From assembly GCF_029871235.1 (NCBI RefSeq), contig NZ_SSOM01000080.1, positions 62,152-126,151 on the forward strand: 64,000 nt of DNA, given 5' to 3'. The DNA comes from Pseudomonas sp. BN411. GTDB taxonomy: Bacteria > Pseudomonadota > Gammaproteobacteria > Pseudomonadales > Pseudomonadaceae. A program made the translations under genes and the position numbers. Within the stretch, counting starts at the first letter, position 1, and every line of letters begins with the position of its first letter. The notes below the pieces were generated by a model, which worked only from the letters and a program-made list of their open reading frames with translations, ran no database searches and was not told the DNA's origin. Positions 8,530 through 16,699 of the stretch are shown here, in pieces.

Positions 8530-9243
8530 ATGAGCCGTGAGACCAGCCCCATCTACACCGACCCCACTGATCCTGCCTTGCCCGATCCGGGCATGCAGCT
8601 CGACCTTGCCAAGGCTGCACTGGTGGTCATCGACCCGCAAATCGACTTTCTCAGCCCCGAGGGTGTGAGCTGGGGTGTGTTCGGCAAGAGCATCACCGAG
8701 CACGATACCGTCAAGCACATTGGCCAGCTCTTCGCCGCAGCGAAGGAAGCCGGTATCACCGTTGCCGTTTCCCCGCATTACTACTATCCGAGCGACCACG
8801 AGTGGCAGTTTGGCGGTCCGCTGGAGAAGGTCATGCACAGCATCTGCATGTTCGACCGCAAGGGACCGCTGACCCTCGAAGGATTCGAGAACTCCGGGGC
8901 CGATTTCCTGCCTGAGTACAAGCCGTACATCCTCGACGGCAAGACCATCATTGCCTCACCGCACAAGGTCTATGGCCCGGAGACCAACGATCTGGCGCTG
9001 CAACTGCGCAAGCACGGTGTATCGCAGATCATCCTGGCCGGCATGGCGGCGAACCTGTGCGTGGAGTCGCATCTGCGCGAACTGCTGGAGCAGGGTTTCG
9101 AAGTGGCCGTGGTGCGTGATGCGACTGCCGGACCCACGACGCCGGAAGGCGACGGTTACCTCGCCGCGCTGATCAATTACCGCTATATCGCCAATGCGCT
9201 GTGGACCACGGCGGAAACCCTGGAACACCTGAAAGGCAATTGA
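8530..9243 (+). CDS. Isochorismatase-family cysteine hydrolase
   Basis: A 237-residue cytoplasmic hydrolase of the isochorismatase-like family. The catalytic triad can be placed: Asp in VVIDPQIDF (about 33-40), a Lys in the central region, and Cys in GMAANLCVESHLREL (about 170-184). Members hydrolyse isochorismate, nicotinamide, N-carbamoyl compounds or other amides. There is no siderophore or phenazine context here, so isochorismate is unlikely to be the substrate. The gene is divergent from an AraC regulator and followed after 60 bp by a small DUF2798-like membrane protein, possibly in one transcript. Confidence 0.85.
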   Translation: MSRETSPIYTDPTDPALPDPGMQLDLAKAALVVIDPQIDFLSPEGVSWGVFGKSITEHDTVKHIGQLFAAAKEAGITVAVSPHYYYPSDHEWQFGGPLEKVMHSICMFDRKGPLTLEGFENSGADFLPEYKPYILDGKTIIASPHKVYGPETNDLALQLRKHGVSQIILAGMAANLCVESHLRELLEQGFEVAVVRDATAGPTTPEGDGYLAALINYRYIANALWTTAETLEHLKGN

Positions 9244-9303
9244 ACGCCAGTGCAGCAGGACCGCGCCGGCCGCGGCGCGGTCCTTCACAGAGAGTCCGTT
9301 CAC

Positions 9304-9540
9304 ATGCGCAAGATTTCCTACCGCTATCGCCAACACGCCGCGGCCGTCATCCAATCAGCGATCACCTGCGCCGTGGCCGCAGCCATCGCCAGTCCGATGC
9401 ACCTGCCCGCCGCCCCGCTGCTGTCGTACTGGATGAACAGCTGGCTGCTGTCCTGGCTCACCATGGCCCCCATCGTCCTTCTGGTCACGCCCTGGGTCAG
9501 GCGTCTGACAGGCGTTTTCGTCCAGGACGACCTGCCGTGA
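9304..9540 (+). CDS. Small membrane protein, DUF2798-like
   Basis: A 78-residue protein with two hydrophobic segments (about 15-32 and 44-62). The pattern, a basic start MRKISYRYR, a first helix, a tryptophan-rich turn WMNSWLLSWL and a second helix ending in PWVRRL, matches the DUF2798 family. Function is unknown. It probably shares a transcript with the upstream hydrolase. A GTG codon at 9250 is in frame, but the ATG at 9304 gives the normal family length. Confidence 0.7.
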   Translation: MRKISYRYRQHAAAVIQSAITCAVAAAIASPMHLPAAPLLSYWMNSWLLSWLTMAPIVLLVTPWVRRLTGVFVQDDLP

Positions 9541-9575
9541 AGCGGCGTGGGCACTCGCTACCCGCCGGTACATCG

Positions 9576-10334
9576 TCAGCCGTCTACCGGCGCAAAGATC
9601 CACCCTTCCCTTACGGGAATTTCTGCTGTGGGCTGGACGAGCTTTTCGGAGTGAAAGTGAAAGAGCCATGCGATCAGGGCGCAGGTCAGAGCATCGACCT
9701 GATCGGCGTGGTGGAAATGCGATGGATGCCCCGCGTCAGGTGATTTCCCAATGCCGTATTGCTCGTGCAATTCGGCCATCGTGTTCGAGCGCTTGCAGGC
9801 ACTGGGATAGGCCTCGATAGCGCGCAGCCGGTTTTGATCCGTCCAGACCCCGCAGGTCTCGATTGTTGGGGCGAAACGCGCCAGCGCATGCATCCCCTTG
9901 GTGGCCTGGCTGCCGATCATGTCTTTCAGTGCGGATAAGGGGTTCAAGCCGCGCTCAAACAGGAAACGCTCGGTGCGGCGGAACAGGTACGGGTTTTCCG
10001 ATGATCCCTCGATTGCGTCGGCCGCCTGACCATTCACCACCAGGTCGATGAAGCCCTGGGAAAAGCCCAGCGGCGTGTCGATGGCCAGGACGACGGAGGC
10101 CGATTCGAAGTGATTGGCGTCCAGCTCGCAAAGGCCCAGCAGCCGGGAGATGAAGCTGTCGGTATCCGCAGACTGATTGATGGGACGACGCAAATTGCCT
10201 CGCCAAGGACGGCCCAGGAGATTCCGTTGGCTATCGAGCACAACGAGGGCATCGCGGCTGCTCGGGTTCTTGTCGCAGTTCCATCCGCCCACATCCCAAC
10301 CGATGAACACTGGGGCCGAAGTATCTGAAGTCAT
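9576..10334 (-). CDS. DUF429-like predicted nuclease-fold protein
   Basis: A 252-residue protein with motifs of the DUF429/RNase H-like fold: FIGWDVGGWNCDKNPSSRDA at the N-terminus (strand with metal Asp), VVLAIDTPLGFS near 80 (second acidic strand) and DQVDALTCALIAWL near 215 (C-terminal acidic helix). The spacing of these acidic residues suggests metal-dependent phosphoester chemistry, though no member function is assigned with confidence. It stands alone between convergent and tandem neighbours; no operon partner is evident. Confidence 0.65.
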   Translation of the reverse strand: MTSDTSAPVFIGWDVGGWNCDKNPSSRDALVVLDSQRNLLGRPWRGNLRRPINQSADTDSFISRLLGLCELDANHFESASVVLAIDTPLGFSQGFIDLVVNGQAADAIEGSSENPYLFRRTERFLFERGLNPLSALKDMIGSQATKGMHALARFAPTIETCGVWTDQNRLRAIEAYPSACKRSNTMAELHEQYGIGKSPDAGHPSHFHHADQVDALTCALIAWLFHFHSEKLVQPTAEIPVREGWIFAPVDG

Positions 10335-10377
10335 GCCTGTCTCTTAATGATTCGAATATGAGGGGCCTTCCCCGCCC

Positions 10378-11079
10378 TTACACCCTGGACTTCCCGGCCA
10401 TCCCGAAGCTCTTCGACAGGTTCGACAAGCCCTGGGGCGTCACGCTCAGGGCTCTGGAATCCAGGTGGCGGGTCACCCAGCCGCGCTTGAGCATCAGCTC
10501 CAGCAAGGCGGCACCCAATGCGCCGCCGATATGGGGCGTGCGTTCGCTCCAGTCCATACAGGGATAGGCCAGGCGGCGACGCTGGCGGTTCACCGCATCG
10601 ATGTCGATGCCCAGGCGTTCCAGGGCATCGCTGCCGGTTTCGGTGACGCGGTAATCGCGGCCTTCAGCTTTGATCCAGTTGGCGTGCAGTAGCGCATCGT
10701 GCACCTGCACGGCGACTTCGCCGGCGCAGTGGTCGTAGCAGGTGCGCGCAAGACGCAGCACCGAAGGCGTCGAAGGCTGGAAAGCCGCTGCGGGGACTCC
10801 GGCCAGTTGCAGCAGGCTTTCCAGCGCCTGGGCCACTTGCGGGTTGGCCAGGCGGTAGTAGCGGTGGCGGCCCTGCACGTGGAGTTCCACCAGTCCCTGT
10901 TCCAGCAAGCGGGTGAAATGACCACTGGCGGTGGACGCGCCGATGTCGGCAACGGCGGCCAGTTCCGTGGCGGTACGCGCGTGGCCGTCGAGGAGGCTGC
11001 AGAGCATCCGTGAACGTGCCGGGTCGGCAATGGCGCCGGCCAGCGCGGCGAGATGGTTGTCGGCGGTATCTGCATCCAT
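10378..11079 (-). CDS. ArsR-type winged-helix transcriptional regulator
   Basis: A 233-residue regulator. The N-terminal ArsR winged helix is visible as LAGAIADPARSRMLCSLLDG (20 residues), then TATELAAVADIGASTASGHF and LVELHVQGRHRYYRLA (about 12-90). A long C-terminal extension of about 130 residues with several His and Cys (CYDHCAGEVAVQVHDALL, CMDWSERTPHIGGALG) is not part of the minimal ArsR fold and is shared by larger ArsR proteins. ATG 11079 is chosen because AGGG sits seven bases upstream; an in-frame ATG at 11112 would overlap the upstream nitroreductase. The nitroreductase just upstream on the same strand may be co-transcribed. Confidence 0.82.
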   Translation of the reverse strand: MDADTADNHLAALAGAIADPARSRMLCSLLDGHARTATELAAVADIGASTASGHFTRLLEQGLVELHVQGRHRYYRLANPQVAQALESLLQLAGVPAAAFQPSTPSVLRLARTCYDHCAGEVAVQVHDALLHANWIKAEGRDYRVTETGSDALERLGIDIDAVNRQRRRLAYPCMDWSERTPHIGGALGAALLELMLKRGWVTRHLDSRALSVTPQGLSNLSKSFGMAGKSRV

Positions 11080-11104
11080 GGTTTGGCCCTCCCCGAAGTG
11101 TCGG

Positions 11105-11779
11105 TTACTCAAATCCCCGGAGCACGGCGAACTCCTCCACCGGAGCCCGCTCGGAGCGCAGGCTGTTCACCACCGCCGTTCGATCCGCGTAGCCCAGGGC
11201 CATGCCGCAATAGAGCAATTCATGCTCCGGCAATTCGAAGTGCCGATGCAGGCTCTCCCGCACCATCGCCCAGGCTTCCTGCATGCAAGTCGACAACCCC
11301 TGCTCTTCTGCGGCCAGTGCCAGCGACTGCATGAACATCCCCATGTGCGCCCACTGGCCGTGGCCCATGGCGCGGTCGATGACGAAGAACAGCCCCACCG
11401 GCGCACCGAAGAACTGGTAGTTGCGTGACAGCGCACGCATCCGCGCGGCCTTGTCTTCGCGGGGAATGCCCATCAGCCCGTACAGGTCTTCGCCGATCTT
11501 GTAGCGACGGGAGCGATAGGGCTCGTCCAGTGCTTCGGGGTAGATCAGGTGCTCCCCCGCCTCGCCCTTGGGATTCTTCAGCAGGGCTTCCACCGCCAGG
11601 CGCTCCACGGCGAGCCTCTCCGCGCCGCTCACCGCAATCACCTTCCAGGGCTGCAGGTTGCCTCCCGAAGGTGACCAGCGCGCCGTTTCCAGCAGGTCCC
11701 TGACCTGTTGCGCGGTGACGGGCGCGTCGCTGAACGCGCGGACGGAGATACGTTTCTTCAGGAGTTCAGCTACGGACAT
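11105..11779 (-). CDS. Nitroreductase family protein
   Basis: A 224-residue FMN-binding nitroreductase. The N-terminal RISVRAFSDAPVTAQQVRDLLETA region (in part) and WSPSGGNLQPWKVIAV (about 34-50) are the family FMN and dimer motifs; EEQGLSTCMQEAW and LLYCGMALGYAD occupy the C-terminal half. It probably reduces nitroaromatics, quinones or enones with NAD(P)H. Three bases separate it from the upstream diguanylate cyclase, and 25 bases from the downstream ArsR-type regulator, so a three-gene transcript is plausible. A short in-frame duplication (LAVERLAVE, about 55-63) is seen. Confidence 0.85.
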   Translation of the reverse strand: MSVAELLKKRISVRAFSDAPVTAQQVRDLLETARWSPSGGNLQPWKVIAVSGAERLAVERLAVEALLKNPKGEAGEHLIYPEALDEPYRSRRYKIGEDLYGLMGIPREDKAARMRALSRNYQFFGAPVGLFFVIDRAMGHGQWAHMGMFMQSLALAAEEQGLSTCMQEAWAMVRESLHRHFELPEHELLYCGMALGYADRTAVVNSLRSERAPVEEFAVLRGFE

Positions 11780-11781
11780 GC

Positions 11782-13281
11782 TCAGGTCTCCACGCGATTG
11801 CGTCCTGCCGCCTTGGCTCGATAGAGAGCCCGGTCGGCGCTTTCGATCAGTTCCAGTTCCCGTCCCGCTGCCTGGGCACCGTGCACGGTGGCGGTGCCGA
11901 TACTGGCGGTGACGTGGCCAAAGGGGCTGGCGCTGTGCTCGATGCCCTGCGCATTGATGCGTTCGAGCAGATGCTCGGCGACGCTCAGGGCGCCCGATGC
12001 ATCGGTGTTCGGCAGAATCACGGCCAGTTCTTCGCCACCGTAGCGCGCTACCAGGTCCCCGGAACGCTTCACGCCCCGCTGCAGCTGCTCACCGAAGGTG
12101 CGCAGGCATTCATCGCCCGCGATATGGCCGTAGGTATCGTTGTACCCCTTGAAGTGGTCGATATCGATGAGCAGCAGCGAAAGCGGCATGCCATCACGCT
12201 TGGCGCGCCTGGCTTCGGCCTCCAGCCGCTCATCGAAGCAGCGCCGGTTGGCAAGGCCAGTGAGCTGGTCCTGGGCGGCCAGTACCTCCAGTTGGCGGTT
12301 GGCCACCAGCAGGTCTTCGCGAGCGGACACCAACGAGGCTTCCGCGTCGATGCGGCGCTTGATGTCGAGGATCAGCAAACGGCCGATGGCGACGATGATT
12401 GCCAACAGGGTCAGCACCACGCCAACGATCAGCCAGGCCTGGTTCTTCCAGGTCCGCAGCGCTTCGTGCTTGCCCAGCGCCACGGTGGTCACCAGCGGGT
12501 AGCGATCGTTCTTGCGGAAGGCGTAGATCCGTTCCGTGCCGTCGAGTCCGGACCTGAAGGAGGCGGTGCCAGACGTAGCGCCGGAGAAATAGCGAAGGAA
12601 ATTCGGCGAGCGGGAGAAGTCGTGGCCGACGTCCTTTTCGCGGTAGGGGTAACGGACCAGCAATTGCCCGCCGGTGGTACTCAGGCTGATGGTGCCCTGC
12701 TCGCCGACATCGATCTTGCCGAACAGGCGCAGGAAGTTCTCGATGCCCAAGGTCACGGCGACGACCCCGGCGAAGCGGCCTTCGTGGTCGACGAAGCGAC
12801 GGCTGACGGTGAGCACCCAGTCCCCGGTGGAGCGGCTCTTGATGGGCGGGCCAATGAAAATGTCCGGGGACGGATGATCCCGGTGGTGGACGAAGAAGGC
12901 GCGGTCGGCACTGTTCGCCCCTTCAGGAATGAGTCCGGTGGACGACATCAGCCAGTTGCCCCGGGCATCGTAGATGACCAGGCCGTTGAGTTGGTCCAGC
13001 CAGCTTTCCTGGCGCACGGTCAATTGCTGCAGGCGTTTCAGGTGAGCCGGGCCGCTGCCTTCGGACTCCAGGCGCTCGGTGATGCCGAGGAGCAGCATCG
13101 CACTCTGCGTGATGATGCCTTCAGCGTAGGTGTCCAGCGTTTGCGCCAGGTTGAGGTTGTTGGTGTCGATTTCAGCCAACGTGCGATCGCGCGCCGACCA
13201 GACCTGCCAGGCGGTGGCCAGAGACAGCGACAGGCAGACAACGAACAGCAAGAGTACGGCCAGGCGGATATCACGCTTCAT
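11782..13281 (-). CDS. Membrane-bound diguanylate cyclase with a periplasmic Cache-type sensor
   Basis: A 499-residue protein that should make cyclic di-GMP. A first membrane helix (about 8-28), a periplasmic sensing region of roughly 250 residues with a dCache-like layout (SWLDQLNGLVIYDARGNWL, VSRRFVDHEGRFAGVVAVTL), a second helix (about 285-308), a short coiled linker, and a C-terminal GGDEF domain are visible. The active-site motif is RYGGEEL, an accepted active variant. The inhibitory I-site RSGD lies five residues before it, so product inhibition is likely. The ligand of the sensor is unknown. No ribosome binding site is obvious. Confidence 0.88.
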   Translation of the reverse strand: MKRDIRLAVLLLFVVCLSLSLATAWQVWSARDRTLAEIDTNNLNLAQTLDTYAEGIITQSAMLLLGITERLESEGSGPAHLKRLQQLTVRQESWLDQLNGLVIYDARGNWLMSSTGLIPEGANSADRAFFVHHRDHPSPDIFIGPPIKSRSTGDWVLTVSRRFVDHEGRFAGVVAVTLGIENFLRLFGKIDVGEQGTISLSTTGGQLLVRYPYREKDVGHDFSRSPNFLRYFSGATSGTASFRSGLDGTERIYAFRKNDRYPLVTTVALGKHEALRTWKNQAWLIVGVVLTLLAIIVAIGRLLILDIKRRIDAEASLVSAREDLLVANRQLEVLAAQDQLTGLANRRCFDERLEAEARRAKRDGMPLSLLLIDIDHFKGYNDTYGHIAGDECLRTFGEQLQRGVKRSGDLVARYGGEELAVILPNTDASGALSVAEHLLERINAQGIEHSASPFGHVTASIGTATVHGAQAAGRELELIESADRALYRAKAAGRNRVET

Positions 13282-13486
13282 CCAGGTACCACGCGGAAAG
13301 TCCAGTTTCCGGACTGCAGGTTCCGCCGTATCGAAGGCACGACGGTTCTACATCCTCCATCCCGTGAAACGGCCCGTCCTGGACCGGCGATCAGGGATGG
13401 CGCGGATTCTACTGCGCCTGGCGCAAAACGCATTGGCCGACGGGCCACCGGCTACCCCAGGTTCGGCAGAGGGTCCGGCCCTTGTT

Positions 13487-13813
13487 TCAGATGCCAAATA
13501 AAAAAAGGCCGCCTTGGGGCAAGGCGGCCATGAATAAAAACCAAAGGATTGATGAAGTGGAGGCGCCGAGTGCAATTCTTGGGGGAGACCAGAAAGTGCA
13601 CTCGGCAAAAATCTTCATCGAGGGCAAGTTTACCGATTTCACTCGGCCGCCCAAATCAAACACCTTGATAGCCACTATCAACGTCAATACATGGGTTTCT
13701 TTGTCTTCAGCTGTTAGGCCGCCAGAAAGATCATCAAAAAGTACTCTTGACAACTCTTTTAGATATTCAGAGAGAAAATCCATGAGCCCCTCTAAATCAC
13801 CTAAAAGCCCCAT
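13487..13813 (-). pseudogene. Possible degraded small gene in the AT-rich island
   Basis: The frame gives a 108-residue product beginning MGLLGDLEGLMDFLSEYLKE and resembling a small acidic helical protein for its first 70 residues. It has no clear ribosome binding site, and its last residues (AALPQGGLF) are encoded by the terminator hairpin, so the stop codon lies beyond the point where transcription should end. A neighbouring frame after about residue 68 reads more naturally (LDEDFCRVHF), which suggests a frameshift. It may equally be a chance frame. I do not recognise a family. Confidence 0.3.
13500..13529 (-). terminator. Strong intrinsic terminator
   Basis: On the minus strand a perfect 9-bp stem (GGCCGCCTT / AAGGCGGCC, 5-base loop) is followed by seven T. 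It would end a minus-strand transcript coming from the AT-rich island, before the diguanylate cyclase gene. Its presence argues that something in the island is or was transcribed. Confidence 0.8.
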
Positions 13814-13814
13814 C

Positions 13815-13831
13815 TGTCAACTCACTTGACA
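13815..13831. promoter_or_regulatory. Inverted repeat TGTCAA-N5-TTGACA next to the island ORF
   Basis: A perfect 6-bp inverted repeat with a 5-base spacer lies directly before the possible minus-strand start at 13813. It may be an operator; TTGACA also resembles a -35 hexamer on either strand. No matching copy was found nearby. Confidence 0.35.
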
Positions 13832-14253
13832 ATGATTTCAAAGCTAATCATGCGCACCATGATCGTCTTCCAGTATTTCCGCCGCGCAATTTGTGGAAAC
13901 AAAAAAATGGCCACCTCAAGAGAAGCAGCCAAAGTCAGAGAGTAACTCGATGAAACATCTGCCGTCCGGCGGAGTTGGTTGGCGATTACATGCTTCATCC
14001 CGCACATCGTAACGACAGGTAAATTCCTTAAATATTGATCTCATTGATATTTGAAATTGATGCTTACAGTTTTTTAGTTGGAACTCATCGTGATAACTGT
14101 TTGCGCGCATCGCGCCGGTACAACCGGCAACCACAACGACAATGAATGGATTTGCCTGTCGACCCGTTGAGCTTCAAGGCTCGCGGGCATCGACAGTTCC
14201 TCCCCTTCCTGCCTTTTCCAATACCAACAAAACGACCATCAGGAGCACCCGTG

Positions 14254-15510
14254 ATGCAACTCAATCCCCTGAGCGCCCTGGCGCTGGCGGTTTCCGCCGC
14301 CATCAGCCTGCCCGCCCTTGCCAGCGAGCAGTCCGAATCCCAGGGTTTCGTCGAAGATGCCAGCGCCACCCTGCTGCTGCGCAACGCCTACTTCAACCGT
14401 GACTTCAAGGACCACACCAACGACGCCAAGACCTGGGGCCAGGGCTTCATCGGTACCTTCGAGTCGGGCTTCACCCAAGGCACCATTGGTTTCGGCGTCG
14501 ACGCCTATGGCCTGCTCGGCGTGAAACTGGACAGCGGCCGCGGCCGTAACTACAGCGCGTTCTTCGACACTGACAGCAACGGTCACCCGGTGGATGACCT
14601 CTCCGAGGCCGGTGCGGCGGTGAAACTGCGCTTCTCCAACACCGTGCTGAAGTACGGCAACCAGTTCCCCAACCTGCCCGTGCTGGCCCATGACGACAGC
14701 CGTCTGCTGCCCCAGGCCTTCACCGGCACCCTGCTCACCAGCAAGGAGATCGAGGGTCTGGAACTCAACGTCGGACGCTTCACCGGCGACAGCCCCATGG
14801 GTGATCCGGCGCGCGACCCGAATCATCTGAAGAGCATCGACGTGGTCGGCGGTAGCTACGCCGTCACCGATGACTTCAGCGTGGCGCTGTACCACTCCGA
14901 TGTGGAGGACGTGTACAAGAAGTACTACGCCAACCTGAACTACAACATCCCGTTCAATGACCGGCAGGCGCTGAACTTCGACTTCAACATCTACCGCACC
15001 AAGTACGACGACGGCTCTGCGGCCGCGCTGGACTTCGGCGGCGATGGCCATGACGACAAGAACACCCTGTGGAGCCTGGCGGCCAAGTACAGCATCGGTG
15101 CCCACGCCTTCATCGTCGCCCACCAGCGCAACACCGGTGACGCGGGTTATGCCTACGACTTCGGCGACGGCGGCAGCACCATCTACGTGGCCAACTCCTA
15201 CTATTCGGACTTCAACCTGAAGGACGAGCGCTCCTGGCAGGCCAGCTACGAGCTGGATTTCGGCGCCTATGGCGTGCCGGGCCTGAGCTACAAATTCGCC
15301 TACGTGCGCGGCACCGACATCGTCGCCGGTGGCGAGAACGACGGCACCGAGCGCGAGATCTTCAACCAGTTCAAGTACGTGGTGCAGGACGGCCCGGCGA
15401 AGGACCTGTCCTTCAAGCTGCGCAATTCCATCTACCGCGCCGACAACCAGGTGGGGCCGGACCTCAACGAAGTACGTGCCTTCATCGAGTACCCCCTCAG
15501 CATCCTCTGA
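14254..15510 (+). CDS. OprD-family outer membrane porin
   Basis: A 418-residue outer membrane channel of the OprD/OpdX family. The N-terminus is a signal peptide with cleavage after ALA (about residue 23), then GFVEDASATLLLRNAYFNRD, the usual start of mature OprD proteins. The rest alternates aromatic beta strands and acidic loops and ends in a terminal aromatic-type strand (EVRAFIEYPLSIL). The family takes up basic amino acids, aromatic acids or other small carboxylates; which one cannot be read here. AGGAG sits ten bases before ATG 14254. A hairpin terminator follows, and the upstream AT-rich leader may hold its promoter. Confidence 0.92.
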   Translation: MQLNPLSALALAVSAAISLPALASEQSESQGFVEDASATLLLRNAYFNRDFKDHTNDAKTWGQGFIGTFESGFTQGTIGFGVDAYGLLGVKLDSGRGRNYSAFFDTDSNGHPVDDLSEAGAAVKLRFSNTVLKYGNQFPNLPVLAHDDSRLLPQAFTGTLLTSKEIEGLELNVGRFTGDSPMGDPARDPNHLKSIDVVGGSYAVTDDFSVALYHSDVEDVYKKYYANLNYNIPFNDRQALNFDFNIYRTKYDDGSAAALDFGGDGHDDKNTLWSLAAKYSIGAHAFIVAHQRNTGDAGYAYDFGDGGSTIYVANSYYSDFNLKDERSWQASYELDFGAYGVPGLSYKFAYVRGTDIVAGGENDGTEREIFNQFKYVVQDGPAKDLSFKLRNSIYRADNQVGPDLNEVRAFIEYPLSIL

Positions 15511-15519
15511 TGCACAAGG

Positions 15520-15541
15520 TCGCGCCGGTTCGCCGGCGCGA
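15520..15541 (+). terminator. Hairpin after the OprD-type porin gene
   Basis: A perfect 9-bp stem TCGCGCCGG / CCGGCGCGA with a TTCG tetraloop lies nine bases after the porin stop. A T run is short (TCTCCCCTCC), so it may act as a terminator or as an mRNA 3'-stabilising hairpin. Confidence 0.6.
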
Positions 15542-15566
15542 TCTCCCCTCCTCGGGGCGGGCGCGT

Positions 15567-15752
15567 CTAGTGCCTGCCTCTCTCTTTACCAGCCCTCCCT
15601 TCCACGGGGCCACGCGCTTGCCGGGACGGCACTCTGATGATCTGGAACACCAGCCGATCGAGCCGGTTGCGCAATCGCGCAATCCAGACGCGCAGGCCGG
15701 CGGGTTTCGGCGGCACCGCCGAATCGGGACGAATGGGGATGATTTTGGCCAT
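15567..15752 (-). CDS. Small basic hypothetical protein
   Basis: A 61-residue, strongly basic protein beginning MAKIIPIRPDSAVPP, with an amphipathic middle (LRVWIARLRNRLDRLVFQII, 20 residues) and a glycine/arginine-rich tail. GAGGG lies about seven bases before the ATG at 15752, which supports translation from here rather than from the longer upstream frame. It has no operon partner and no recognised family. It could be a membrane-associated or nucleic acid-binding micro-protein. Confidence 0.5.
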   Translation of the reverse strand: MAKIIPIRPDSAVPPKPAGLRVWIARLRNRLDRLVFQIIRVPSRQARGPVEGRAGKERGRH

Positions 15753-15971
15753 GGTAGTGCCCTCTTCAGACTTCACGCTGATAACGCCAGCCTGCGCGTG
15801 AGCCACCCTCCCCACGTTGATCTGCAGCAACCGCTTTGGCGTGTTTCCATGCGGAAACCTGCGCTTCGTCGGCTCCCACTGCTTCATCCCGATTAGCTTG
15901 ATCCTCATCAAATCCACGCAGCGGATTCGGCGTAAAAAAAAAGGCAGGATTTCCAATCGGAGTACGCAGCC

Positions 15972-16535
15972 ATGTCGACGCTACAGAGCTCGCGGTCTCA
16001 CGCCGCCATTCCCGATGCACTCGCTGGTGAGCATTGGGTCGAACCCTTGAAGGACGGCAGCCATGTCCTGGTCCGCCCCCTGCGTCCGGAAGACCGGGAG
16101 CGCGAGGTCGAATTCATCCGCAACCTCTCTCCCGAAACCCGTCACTTCCGCTTCCTCTGCGCGGTCAAGGAAGTCAGCCCCACCTTGCTCGATCACCTGA
16201 TGGAGGTCGACTACCAGCAAAAGATGGCCTACGTCGCCCTGGTACATCGGGATGGCGAGTTGGTAGAGATCGGTATCAGCCGCTACGCCGCTGTCGGTGA
16301 TGCCGGCGAGTGCGAGTTCGCGGTGACCATCGCCGATGGCTGGGACGAACTGGGGCTGGGCGAGGTCCTGCTCCGCCACCTCATTGATTCGGCCCGCGAG
16401 AACGGCTTCAAGCGCCTGTACTCCATCGACGCTGTGTCGAACGTGCGGATGCAACGCCTCGCCCGCGAACTGGGATTCAACTGCCGGCGAGACCCTCGGG
16501 AAGCCTCGCAACTGATCCACAGCCTGGAGCTTTGA
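15972..16535 (+). CDS. GNAT-family N-acetyltransferase
   Basis: A 187-residue acetyltransferase. The opening LKDGSHVLVRPLRPEDREREVEFI (in part, about 26-48) and LSPETRHFRF resemble the GNAT domain found in protein acetyltransferases of the Pat/YfiQ type. The acetyl-CoA site is degenerate but present in WDELGLGEVLLRHLIDSARENG (in part, near 135). The end (MQRLARELGF) is the conserved last helix. It would act in the cytoplasm; the acceptor is unknown. It is monocistronic. Confidence 0.85.
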   Translation: MSTLQSSRSHAAIPDALAGEHWVEPLKDGSHVLVRPLRPEDREREVEFIRNLSPETRHFRFLCAVKEVSPTLLDHLMEVDYQQKMAYVALVHRDGELVEIGISRYAAVGDAGECEFAVTIADGWDELGLGEVLLRHLIDSARENGFKRLYSIDAVSNVRMQRLARELGFNCRRDPREASQLIHSLEL

Positions 16536-16622
16536 ACCCTCGCCTCTGGAACGCCCGCGGTTAGGCGACGGGGAAAAATCGGCTGGTCAAATCGGAAAAG
16601 GCGCTGTACTTTACGCGCCGGG

Positions 16623-16670
16623 TGTCGGGTCGCTCATGCGGCCCGACAGGTTTCATGTGTTGGTCGGGCC
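16623..16670 (+). promoter_or_regulatory. Alternative RNA hairpins in the nhaA leader
   Basis: The leader holds TGTCGGG (16623-16629) that can pair with CCCGACA (16642-16648), and a second GTCGGG (16663-16668) that can pair with the same CCCGAC. The two pairings exclude each other, a layout seen in regulated leaders. The region lies 30-77 bases before the nhaA start, which lacks a clear ribosome binding site. No named riboswitch class was recognised. Confidence 0.35.
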
Positions 16671-16699
16671 GCCGCACAAGCTGCTGAGTATTAGCGACC

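Larger units (their letters stand above)
13482..14145. other. AT-rich intergenic island without a convincing gene
   Basis: From about 13.5 to 14.15 kb the base composition falls visibly below the surrounding GC-rich sequence. The stretch has a strong minus-strand terminator (13500-13529), two inverted repeats (13565-13574 with 13597-13606, GCCGAGTGCA; and 13815-13831) and only weak short reading frames on either strand. This pattern suggests transferred DNA or the remains of a small cassette. Between 13282 and 13482 nothing beyond the upstream region of the diguanylate cyclase is seen, and 14146-14253 is the leader of the porin gene. Confidence 0.6.

Noticed and set aside
8530-9243. Siderophore or phenazine isochorismatase
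   Set aside because: The family matches, but no biosynthetic neighbours are present, so a general cysteine hydrolase is the safer call.
13482-13829. Plus-strand 115-codon frame in the AT-rich island
   Set aside because: It starts inside the terminator hairpin, has no ribosome binding site and no sensible protein pattern.
13822-14007. Minus-strand 61-codon frame upstream of the island ORF
   Set aside because: No ribosome binding site and no family; kept only as part of the island description.
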